Below, piece after piece: positions 1 to 4,978 of a stretch of DNA of 5,437 nucleotides; the stretch's first letter is position 1, and each line of letters starts with the position of its first letter. Below the pieces are notes generated by a model. The model saw only the letters and a program-made list of their open reading frames with translations. It was not told where the DNA came from and ran no database searches. A program made the translations under genes and the position numbers. Origin of the DNA: an uncultured Collinsella sp. (GTDB taxonomy: Bacteria; Actinomycetota; Coriobacteriia; Coriobacteriales; Coriobacteriaceae); the NCBI GenBank assembly GCA_905198825.1, contig CAJKEF010000100.1, positions 1 through 5,437 of the forward strand. Direction: 5' to 3'.

Positions 1-1
1 G

Positions 2-847
2 CACGGCAACAACGCCGCATGGGTCGTAAATACAGTCTCGACAACGACTCTGGGTGTCGTGGGCGGCATCCTTGCCGCTCTGGCAGCGCTTGCGGTCGTT
101 GCCGTCGTCGTCATTAACTCTGGCCTGTTCGCCGCTACCGATATTCAGATCCAGGGCAGCGAGCATGTGACCAAGCACGATGCCATCCAGCTGATCGATC
201 TGCCCGAGAACACGTCGCTGTTCAATGTGAATCCCGACCAGATCACCGAGGGCCTTAAGCAAAATCCGTGGGTCTCGGGCGTGGATGTCCAACGACAATT
301 TCCCCATACGCTCATCATCACGCCGACGGAACGCAAAGTTATCGCAATCGCCTACATTAGCTCCGACGATCTTGCCTGGGCGATCGGGGACGATGACACA
401 TGGATTGCACCGCTGTCTACCTCGGTTGATGTTGACGACCAGGGCAATGTCACCACAACGGGGGAGGGTGCCAGCACCCTAGACGGCATCGATGCCGCCC
501 TGGCGCTCGCTAAGCATTACGGTGCCGTGCTGCTGACCGATGTCTCGGCCGATGTCGCACCGGTTTCGGGGCAAGCGGTAAACTCCAAGGCCGTCAAGGC
601 CGGCCTGGATTACGTCCGCGGTTTCTCGAGCGAGTTCCTGGGCCAGGTCAAGGATATTTCCACGCCCTCGGTCGAGGCCATCTCGGCGAATCTCGATAAC
701 GGTATCGAGGTGTCGCTCGGAGATTCGGACGACATTGCCAAAAAGGAGCGTATCGTGACCAAGCTGCTTTCGCAGGTGGAGGGCGTGACGTATATCAACG
801 TTCGATCTCCTGGCAACTATACGTTTAGGAACGCACCGACCTCGTAG
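2..847 (+). CDS. ftsQ: Cell division protein FtsQ/DivIB, 5'-truncated by window edge
   Basis: This is a bitopic divisome protein that connects FtsZ-ring assembly to septal peptidoglycan synthesis, normally with FtsB/DivIC and FtsL. The frame is open from base 2, so the true start lies upstream. A GTG at 59 sits inside the membrane segment and is not a credible start. Of the 281 visible residues, about 15-38 form one hydrophobic segment (rich in Ala, Val and Leu). About 46-115 match a POTRA domain: FAATDIQIQGSEHV, then SLFNVNPDQITEGLKQNPWV and an arginine-containing strand ending in TERKVIA. The C-terminal beta domain ends with the family-like pattern NGIEVSLG...KKERIVTKLLSQ...YINVRSP. The protein stops with TAG at 845. 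ftsZ follows after 198 bp with no ftsA between, as in actinobacteria. Family assignment comes from domain order and position. The missing part should be the basic cytoplasmic N-terminus. Confidence 0.9.
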   Translation, partial: HGNNAAWVVNTVSTTTLGVVGGILAALAALAVVAVVVINSGLFAATDIQIQGSEHVTKHDAIQLIDLPENTSLFNVNPDQITEGLKQNPWVSGVDVQRQFPHTLIITPTERKVIAIAYISSDDLAWAIGDDDTWIAPLSTSVDVDDQGNVTTTGEGASTLDGIDAALALAKHYGAVLLTDVSADVAPVSGQAVNSKAVKAGLDYVRGFSSEFLGQVKDISTPSVEAISANLDNGIEVSLGDSDDIAKKERIVTKLLSQVEGVTYINVRSPGNYTFRNAPTS

Positions 848-863
848 CGTCTTCTGACCTTTG

Positions 864-892
864 TTGACGGGGCATACCGCGCCGTTTATCTG
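864..892 (+). promoter_or_regulatory. Candidate sigma70-type promoter upstream of ftsZ
   Basis: TTGACG (864-869) is five of six to the -35 consensus. It is followed after 17 bp by TATCTG (887-892), which matches TATAAT only in its first three bases. Position fits a promoter for ftsZ, with a leader of roughly 150 nt. The -10 is weak, so this is tentative; ftsZ may also be read through from ftsQ, since no convincing terminator separates them. Confidence 0.3.
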
Positions 893-910
893 GTTTGTTT
901 GGTTTTCACC

Positions 911-924
911 GTCAATTATTTGAC
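911..924 (+). repeat. Perfect inverted repeat GTCAA-N4-TTGAC before ftsZ
   Basis: GTCAA (911-915) and TTGAC (920-924) are perfect 5-bp arms around TTAT. The right arm overlaps a -35-like TTGACT (920-925). The same pentamer occurs as TTGAC at 864-868 and GTCAA at 1003-1007. The layout could be an operator for a dimeric regulator, but the arms are short and no regulator is identified. Confidence 0.35.
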
Positions 925-933
925 TGATACGTT

Positions 934-952
934 CATAATGTGCAAACATAAT
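934..952 (+). promoter_or_regulatory. Duplicated CATAAT -10-like boxes upstream of ftsZ
   Basis: CATAAT occurs at 934-939 and again at 947-952, 13 bp apart; each is five of six to the -10 consensus. The nearest good -35 (TTGACT, 920-925) is 8 bp from the first and 21 bp from the second, so neither pairs at the usual 16-18 bp. A second ftsZ promoter with a weak or activator-dependent -35 is possible. The AT-richness in an otherwise GC-rich window supports a regulatory role but does not fix the start site. Confidence 0.3.
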
Positions 953-977
953 ACGGTTTACCTTTGCATTTACTTTC

Positions 978-1010
978 AACCTGAAGGTTAATGTGCGCAG
1001 GGGTCAACCC
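978..1010 (+). repeat. Two short palindromes in the ftsZ leader
   Basis: AACCT-GA-AGGTT (978-989) and GGGT-CA-ACCC (1001-1010) are each perfect inverted repeats with 2-bp centres. They lie 36-68 bp before the ftsZ start. The centres are too small for RNA loops, so DNA-binding sites are more likely than hairpins. They may also be chance. GGTT (986-989) could alternatively pair with AACC (1006-1009). Confidence 0.25.
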
Positions 1011-1034
1011 ATGCTATGGCAATAACCTTTGTTC

Positions 1035-1040
1035 GGAGGA
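1035..1040 (+). promoter_or_regulatory. Ribosome binding site of ftsZ, fixes start at 1046
   Basis: GGAGGA lies 5 nt before the ATG at 1046. An in-frame ATG at 1016 would add ten residues (MAITFVRRTD) but has no purine-rich site upstream. It would also place this Shine-Dalgarno sequence inside the gene, so 1046 is the preferred start. Confidence 0.85.
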
Positions 1041-1045
1041 CCGAC

Positions 1046-2200
1046 ATGCACGAGACAGAGATCAACAACTACCTTGCCGTCATTAAGGTGGTCGGCGTCG
1101 GCGGCGGCGGTACCAACGCGGTCAATCGAATGATCGAAGAGGGCATCCGCGGCGTCGAGTTTGTTGCCATCAACACCGATGCTCAGGCACTCGCGATCTC
1201 TGATGCCGATATCAAGGTGCACATCGGCACCGACCTTACCCGCGGCCTGGGCGCCGGCGCCAACCCTGAGGTTGGCCGCAAGGCTGCCGATGAGTCCCGC
1301 GACGATATCGCCGAGGCGCTCGCTGGCGCCGACATGGTGTTCATCACCTGCGGCGAGGGTGGTGGTACCGGTACCGGCGCCGCTCCCATCGTTGCCGATA
1401 TCGCGATGAACGAGGTCGGCGCGCTGACCGTCGCCGTCGTGACCAAGCCCTTTACGTTTGAGGGCCGCAAGCGCAAGAAGAGCGCCGAAGAAGGCATTAA
1501 GACGCTTTCCGACTGCGTCGACACCATGATCGTTATCCCTAACGACAAACTGCTCGACATCGCCGAGAAGAAGACTACCATGCTTGAGGCCTTCGCGATT
1601 GCCGATGGCGTCCTTTCCCAGGGCACCCAGGGCATCACCGACCTCATCACCGTCCCGGGTATCATCAACCTGGACTTCGCCGATGTTAAGACCATCATGA
1701 AGCAGGCCGGTACCGCCATGATGGGTATCGGTACCGCTTCTGGGGACACCCGTGCCGTCGACGCTGCCCAGCAGGCTATCTCCAGCCCGCTGCTCGAGAG
1801 CTCCATCGATGGCGCCACGCGCGTCCTGCTTTCCATCGCCGGCTCCAAGGACCTGGGCATCCAGGAGATCAGCGACGCCGCCGACGTTGTCGCCAATGCC
1901 GTCGACCCCGAGGCCAACATCATCTTTGGTACCGTTGTCGACGAGTCCCTGGGCGACCAGGTGCGCATCACCGTTATCGCCACGGGCTTCTCCGATTCCA
2001 ACGTCAACCGTCAGGACGAGCTCTTCGCTGCTCAGCAGTCCCAGAGCAAGGCCGCTGCTTCTGCCGAGCCGCAGCGCACCGCTCCTGCCACGAGCCCGGC
2101 TCAGGCTGCCCCGACTCGCAACGTCGGTGGTACCGAGCTCCCCAACTTTGGCAACGACCAGTTTGAGCTTCCTGACTTCCTCAAGCGCGGCAGCTTCTAG
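1046..2200 (+). CDS. ftsZ: Cell division protein FtsZ
   Basis: FtsZ is the tubulin-like GTPase that polymerises at midcell into the Z-ring and recruits the divisome. The 384-residue product is complete and of usual length. The N-terminal GTPase domain starts with IKVVGVGGGGTNAVNRM (13-29). The tubulin signature GGGTGTG is at 105-111. The T7 synergy loop, which completes the GTPase site of the neighbouring subunit, reads NLDFAD with N208, D210 and D213. The C-terminal domain runs to about 320. A variable Ala/Gln/Pro/Ser-rich linker covers about 325-365. The conserved C-terminal peptide FELPDFLKR (373-381) is the usual docking site for partners such as SepF. All key residues are present. The gene sits 198 bp after ftsQ and ends before a strong terminator, so it can be its own transcription unit. 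Seven GGTACC (Gly-Thr) codon pairs suggest biased codon use, as expected for an abundant protein. Confidence 0.98.
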   Translation: MHETEINNYLAVIKVVGVGGGGTNAVNRMIEEGIRGVEFVAINTDAQALAISDADIKVHIGTDLTRGLGAGANPEVGRKAADESRDDIAEALAGADMVFITCGEGGGTGTGAAPIVADIAMNEVGALTVAVVTKPFTFEGRKRKKSAEEGIKTLSDCVDTMIVIPNDKLLDIAEKKTTMLEAFAIADGVLSQGTQGITDLITVPGIINLDFADVKTIMKQAGTAMMGIGTASGDTRAVDAAQQAISSPLLESSIDGATRVLLSIAGSKDLGIQEISDAADVVANAVDPEANIIFGTVVDESLGDQVRITVIATGFSDSNVNRQDELFAAQQSQSKAAASAEPQRTAPATSPAQAAPTRNVGGTELPNFGNDQFELPDFLKRGSF

Positions 2201-2225
2201 TTCGTCTTTATCAACGACCTGCATG

Positions 2226-2256
2226 GGGTGCGTCCGATTGGGCGCACCCTTTTTTT
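2226..2256 (+). terminator. Rho-independent terminator after ftsZ
   Basis: Arms at 2226-2235 and 2240-2249 form a 10-bp stem (GGGTGCGTCC against GGGCGCACCC, with one T-G wobble). The loop is GATT, and seven T residues follow (2250-2256). It begins 26 nt after the ftsZ stop. It should separate ftsZ transcription from the pgeF-pst cluster. Confidence 0.93.
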
Positions 2257-2291
2257 GTTGTGTTTCGCCTTTGTAAACGAAAGCCTCCAAT

Positions 2292-2325
2292 CTCCTTACG
2301 TTCCCTTTACGTTTGCTCCTTACCG
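2292..2325 (+). repeat. Direct repeats with 11-bp spacing; possible Pho-box-like operator
   Basis: CTCCTTACGTT (2292-2302) and CCCTTTACGTT (2303-2313) abut and agree at 9 of 11 positions, so TTACGTT recurs exactly one helical turn apart. A third partial copy, CTCCTTACCG (2316-2325), shares its first eight bases with copy one at a slightly longer spacing. The array ends just before a -10-like TATCCT (2333). PhoB/PhoP-type response regulators bind tandem 11-bp direct repeats in front of pst operons, and this array precedes a pst-containing cluster. The repeat sequence is not a known consensus to me, so a Pho role is inferred from spacing and context. Confidence 0.35.
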
Positions 2326-2332
2326 CTGCGGG

Positions 2333-2338
2333 TATCCT
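2333..2338 (+). promoter_or_regulatory. Candidate -10 box of the pgeF-pst promoter
   Basis: TATCCT matches four of six bases of the -10 consensus. No good -35 lies 16-18 bp upstream: TTTACG (2306-2311) is 21 bp away and TTTGCT (2312-2317) 15 bp. That is typical of activator-dependent promoters, and the direct repeats at 2292-2325 fill the -35 region. Transcription would start near 2345. Because the ftsZ terminator is just upstream, some promoter is needed between 2257 and 2416. Confidence 0.35.
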
Positions 2339-2349
2339 TTTGTTGAAGT

Positions 2350-2415
2350 ATGGCAGCCGTATGGCACGGACTGCAGCGGCGTCGCCGCGATACTTGTGTT
2401 ATTAGGAGGCTTTAG
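2350..2415 (+). CDS. Possible 21-residue leader ORF ahead of pgeF
   Basis: ATG at 2350 opens a short frame that begins MAAVWHGLQ, continues with four consecutive arginine codons (CGG CGT CGC CGC), and ends with TAG at 2413-2415, one base before the pgeF ATG. It covers the pgeF ribosome binding site and two hairpins. No Shine-Dalgarno sequence precedes it. If transcription starts near 2345 (from TATCCT at 2333), it would be nearly leaderless, a mode common in actinobacteria. It could act in translational coupling or attenuation. It may equally be an accident of GC-rich sequence. Confidence 0.2.
   Translation: MAAVWHGLQRRRRDTCVIRRL
2353..2388 (+). other. Two tandem hairpins in the pgeF 5' leader
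   Basis: Hairpin one pairs GCAGCCG (2353-2359) with CGG-A-CTGC (2367-2374), bulging A2370, with a 7-nt loop. Hairpin two pairs GCGGC (2376-2380) with GCCGC (2384-2388) around GTC. They stand back to back, 16 nt before the ribosome binding site at 2404. Neither has a T-run, so they are not terminators. They could affect leader stability or ribosome access. I do not recognise a known riboswitch. Confidence 0.35.
2404..2409 (+). promoter_or_regulatory. Ribosome binding site of pgeF, fixes start at 2417
   Basis: AGGAGG is a perfect Shine-Dalgarno core, 7 nt before ATG 2417. The frame is open further upstream to 2228, but that extension would overlap the ftsZ terminator and lacks family similarity, so the 266-residue form is chosen. 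Confidence 0.9.
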
Positions 2416-2416
2416 T

Positions 2417-3217
2417 ATGGCAGCACGTGCGGACAGCGTTTCGCGTGTCGACCATGATGGAGTTACGTTCGTAGAGGGCGCGACGCGCGATGTTCGTTTT
2501 GCCTTTACCGAGCGCACCGGTGGTGTTTCCGAAGATGCGTACTCCTCACTCAATCTGGGCTCGCATGTTGGCGATGATCCCTTTGCCGTTCAAGAAAATC
2601 GTCGCCGCGCACTCGAGGCCATAGGGGCCGCGGAGTGCGAGCACAACCTGCTTGTTCCCAATCAAGTACACGGTGACCATGTCGTGACGGTGGCCTCGAA
2701 CGGTGCCGATTATCTCGAGAATATTCGCGAGCAGATTGCCGAGGGCTGCGATGCCATCGTCTGCACGGCCCGTGAGGTACCCGTGATGCTTTGCTTTGCC
2801 GATTGCGTTCCCGTGGTGCTGGTGGCTCCCGGCGGCTTTGCCGTGGTGCACTCTGGCTGGAAGGGCACGATTGTGCGCATTTCCGCCAAGGCGTGCCAAG
2901 CGCTCTGCGAGGCGGCTGGCTGCAAGCCGGACGACATCTCTGCCTACATTGGGCCCCATATCCTGGGCGACGAGTACGAGGTGTCCCAAGAACTTATGGA
3001 TCGCTTTGCCGCCGAGTTCGCGTGCATCGATGCCTCTGCTTCTCGTATGCTCGATCTTTCCGCCGCCATTCGCGAGGCGCTGATGGACGCCGGCGTCGAG
3101 GCGAGCAGCATTGTGGACACCAAGCTTTCCACCGTTCGTCAGAACGACCGCTTTTATTCCTACCGCAACGAGGGCGGCACCTGTGGGCGCCATGCTGCGA
3201 TCGGCGTGATGCTATGA
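2417..3217 (+). CDS. pgeF: PgeF/YfiH/YlmD family Zn-dependent enzyme (peptidoglycan editing factor; LACC1-like)
   Basis: The 266-residue soluble protein belongs to the YfiH/DUF152 family (old name: polyphenol oxidase or laccase domain). E. coli PgeF guards against L-serine misincorporation in peptidoglycan precursors. Other members, including human LACC1 and Geobacillus YlmD, act on purine nucleosides (adenosine deaminase and phosphorylase activities). Which activity applies here cannot be told from sequence. Visible motifs in order are SLNLGSHVGDDP (44-55), NQVHGDHV (82-89), CDAIV (111-115), FADCVPVVL (127-135), AVVHSGWKGT (142-151), YIGPHI (177-182) and FYSYRNEGGTCGRHAA (246-261). The expected metal ligands H85, C130 and H145 are all present. 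Length is normal and no signal peptide is seen. Position after ftsZ is typical of actinobacteria. Its TGA overlaps the pstS ATG, which is unusual company for this gene. Confidence 0.93.
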   Translation: MAARADSVSRVDHDGVTFVEGATRDVRFAFTERTGGVSEDAYSSLNLGSHVGDDPFAVQENRRRALEAIGAAECEHNLLVPNQVHGDHVVTVASNGADYLENIREQIAEGCDAIVCTAREVPVMLCFADCVPVVLVAPGGFAVVHSGWKGTIVRISAKACQALCEAAGCKPDDISAYIGPHILGDEYEVSQELMDRFAAEFACIDASASRMLDLSAAIREALMDAGVEASSIVDTKLSTVRQNDRFYSYRNEGGTCGRHAAIGVML

Positions 3218-4050
3218 GAAAGATCGCATCGGTCCTGAGTGCTGCAGTGCTTACGCTCACGCTGTGTGCTTGCTCCTCGGGATCTTCCACATCTTCTATT
3301 ACCGTGGCCGGCTCGACCACCTGTCTTCCCATCGCCGAGATCGCGGCCGAGGGCTTTAAGGAAGAGGCCGGCACCGATGTGCTCGTCTCCGGCCTTGGCT
3401 CCTCTGCGGGTATCGAGGCCGTCAGCAACGGCACGGCCGACATCGCCAGCTCGTCTCGTGGCCTCAATGCCGACGAACAAGACCTTGGCCTGACCCCGAT
3501 CGTAATCGCGCACGACGGCATCGCAGTCATCGTGAACGACGACAACCCGGTCGACAATCTCTCGACCGAGCAGCTCCGCGATATTTACGCCGGCAAGATC
3601 ACCAACTGGAAGGAAGTCGGCGGAGAGGACCTGAAGATTCAGGTTATCAACCGCGACGAGGCGTCCGGTACGCGCGAGGCCTTCCGTACCATCGTGATGG
3701 ACGGCACGCCGTTCGATCGCCGCTCGGCCGTTCTTTCGGGTACGGGCCAAGTGCGCGACGTCGTGTCCCGCTCGCATGGCGCCATTGGCTACATCTCGCT
3801 GGGGTTTGTCGAGAGCCTCAACGCCAAGACCTCGGTTAAGGCCGTTTCGGTCAACCATGTCGAGGCATCCGAGAAGACGGTTGCAAGTGGCGGCTATCCC
3901 ATCTCGCGTGACCTTTACTTCTTTGTGAAGGGTACGCCTTCGCAGCAGGCGCAGGACTACATCGACTACGTGACGTCCGAGAAGATGGACAAGCAGATTC
4001 GCGAGGCGGGCTTTATTCCCGTCACCAACGACGAGAAGGGGAGTGAGTAG
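3214..4050 (+). CDS. pstS: PstS, phosphate-binding lipoprotein of the Pst ABC transporter
   Basis: PstS captures inorganic phosphate outside the membrane and delivers it to PstCA. The 278-residue length fits Gram-positive PstS. The N-terminus is a lipoprotein signal: MRK, a hydrophobic stretch, then lipobox LCAC with C20 as the probable lipidated residue (Cys at -2 is uncommon but tolerated), followed by a Ser/Gly/Thr-rich tether. Phosphate-site motifs are AGSTTC (32-37), GLGSSAGI (60-67), ASSSR (78-82), HDGIAVIVN (100-108) and NRDEASGTREAF (146-157). By eye, R147, S151, G152 and T153 correspond to the E. coli R135, S139, G140 and T141 ligands. QLRDIYAGKITNWKEVGG (120-137) is a strong family signature. 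The start overlaps the pgeF stop as ATGA and has no clear Shine-Dalgarno sequence, which points to translation coupled to pgeF. The start is secure because the signal peptide begins there. An upstream in-frame extension inside pgeF is a shadow. Confidence 0.96.
   Translation: MRKIASVLSAAVLTLTLCACSSGSSTSSITVAGSTTCLPIAEIAAEGFKEEAGTDVLVSGLGSSAGIEAVSNGTADIASSSRGLNADEQDLGLTPIVIAHDGIAVIVNDDNPVDNLSTEQLRDIYAGKITNWKEVGGEDLKIQVINRDEASGTREAFRTIVMDGTPFDRRSAVLSGTGQVRDVVSRSHGAIGYISLGFVESLNAKTSVKAVSVNHVEASEKTVASGGYPISRDLYFFVKGTPSQQAQDYIDYVTSEKMDKQIREAGFIPVTNDEKGSE
4038..4043 (+). promoter_or_regulatory. Ribosome binding site of pstC, decides start at 4052
   Basis: GGGGAG lies within the 3' end of pstS, 8 nt before ATG 4052. 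A GTG at 4043 is in frame three codons earlier but would overlap this site and have nothing usable upstream, so ATG 4052 is preferred. Confidence 0.7.
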
Positions 4051-4051
4051 C

Positions 4052-4975
4052 ATGGAAGCACAGGAAACCCCCCAGATTGAGCATGAGGCGCGGACGCCCA
4101 AAAAGCGTGAGTTGGCGTTGGTGTCACGCAGCACCTATCTCAAGGAGAAGGCGCTGCAGTGGATCTTCTTTGCCTGTGCGTTCTTGGCGGTCGTCACCGT
4201 CATCCTGATTTTTGTCTTTACCACGTACTCGGCGCTGCCGGTCTTTACCGACATTGGCCTGGCGGACTTCTTTAGCTTTACGTGGGCGCCCTCTGAGGGT
4301 CACTACGGCATTATGTCGCTGCTGGCTGGCTCTGGCCTGGTGACGGTCGGTGCGCTCGCCATGGGCGTGCCCCTAGGTGTGGGTACGGCTGTGTATCTGG
4401 TCGAGATTGCCAGCAAGCGCGTGCGCAAGCTCATCAGCCCCGCCGTCGACCTGCTGGCGGGCATCCCCTCTATCATTTACGGCTTCTTTGGCATGGTCAT
4501 CATCCGTCCGTTTATCGCGCAGCTGACCGGCGGTCTTGGCTTTGGCGCGCTGACGGCGTGGTTCGTGCTCGCCATCATGATCGTTCCCACCATCACCACG
4601 CTCACCATCGATGCCCTCAATTCCATTCCCATGGGCATTCGCGAGGCATCCTATGCCATGGGTGCCACCAAGTGGCAGACCATCTACAAGGTCGTGCTGC
4701 CTGCAGCCAAGCTGGGCATTGTCGATGCAATTGTCTTGGGTATGGGGCGTGCCATCGGTGAGACCATGGCCGTGCTGATGGTCGTGGGCAACGCCCCGGT
4801 CATTCCAGATAGCATCTCGAGCCCCATCTCGACGCTCACGAGCCAGATCGCACTCGACATGAGCTATTCCTCGGGTCTGCATCGCTCGGCTCTGTTTGGC
4901 ATGGGCGTGGTCCTGTTTATCATCTCAGCTGCACTGGTGGGTATCGTTCGCCTGATTTCAAAGAAGAGGGGGTAG
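4052..4975 (+). CDS. pstC: PstC, phosphate ABC transporter permease
   Basis: PstC pairs with PstA to form the membrane channel of the high-affinity phosphate importer, driven by the ATPase PstB. The 307-residue protein has a charged cytoplasmic N-terminus (about 1-34) and six hydrophobic segments, roughly at 36-59, 88-118, 128-155, 163-186, 222-247 and 278-303. The region around AGIPSIIYGFFGM (136-148) is a strong PstC signature. The ABC-permease EAA loop is EASYAMGATKWQTIYKVVLPAA (198-219), with conserved G204, I211 and L216-P217, where PstB should dock. GRAIGETMAVLMVVGN (232-247) is another family signature. It starts one base after the pstS stop and ends three bases before pstA, so it lies in one operon. 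No anomalies are seen. Confidence 0.97.
   Translation: MEAQETPQIEHEARTPKKRELALVSRSTYLKEKALQWIFFACAFLAVVTVILIFVFTTYSALPVFTDIGLADFFSFTWAPSEGHYGIMSLLAGSGLVTVGALAMGVPLGVGTAVYLVEIASKRVRKLISPAVDLLAGIPSIIYGFFGMVIIRPFIAQLTGGLGFGALTAWFVLAIMIVPTITTLTIDALNSIPMGIREASYAMGATKWQTIYKVVLPAAKLGIVDAIVLGMGRAIGETMAVLMVVGNAPVIPDSISSPISTLTSQIALDMSYSSGLHRSALFGMGVVLFIISAALVGIVRLISKKRG
4966..4972 (+). promoter_or_regulatory. Ribosome binding site of pstA
   Basis: GAGGGGG within the last codons of pstC lies 6 nt before ATG 4979. This supports that ATG as the pstA start. Confidence 0.7.
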
Positions 4976-4978
4976 GCT

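Larger units (their letters stand above)
2347..2424 (+). repeat. GTATGGCA repeated three times across the pgeF leader and start codon
   Basis: GTATGGCA occurs at 2348-2355, 2359-2366 and 2415-2422. The first and third extend to an identical 11-mer, AGTATGGCAGC (2347-2357 and 2414-2424). The first two are 11 bp apart. The third contains the pgeF ATG, and each upstream copy also contains an ATG. This may be a local duplication of the start region, a repeated binding site, or chance. Confidence 0.4.

Noticed and set aside
1..111. Alternative frame 1 reading at the window start (basic residues, ATG at 19)
   Set aside because: It reaches a stop at about 112, while frame 2 runs continuously into the FtsQ membrane segment. 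A frameshift in ftsQ cannot be fully excluded without the upstream bases.
867..900. Possible terminator after ftsQ (ACGG...CCGT followed by T-rich sequence)
   Set aside because: The stem is only four base pairs with unpaired interior, and the T-stretch is interrupted. It is not a convincing terminator.
1016..1045. Upstream ATG start for ftsZ at 1016
   Set aside because: There is no ribosome site before it, and a good GGAGGA sits correctly before ATG 1046.
1004..2290. Long antisense open frame (428 codons) opposite ftsZ
   Set aside because: It mirrors a GC-rich, strongly biased ftsZ gene, has low-complexity Gly/Asp/Leu-rich content and no recognisable domain, and overlaps the terminator. It is a codon-bias artefact.
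2228..2416. Extended pgeF N-terminus starting at 2228
   Set aside because: It would begin within the ftsZ terminator, and the added 63 residues have no family similarity. AGGAGG supports 2417.
2791..3213. In-frame upstream extension of pstS inside pgeF
   Set aside because: The translation there is Arg/Gly-rich and unlike any PstS, and the lipoprotein signal peptide begins at 3214.
3160..4134. Antisense open frame (324 codons) opposite pstS
   Set aside because: It lies fully against a well-supported pstS and shows Arg/Gly/Val-rich composition without a domain. It is a shadow frame.
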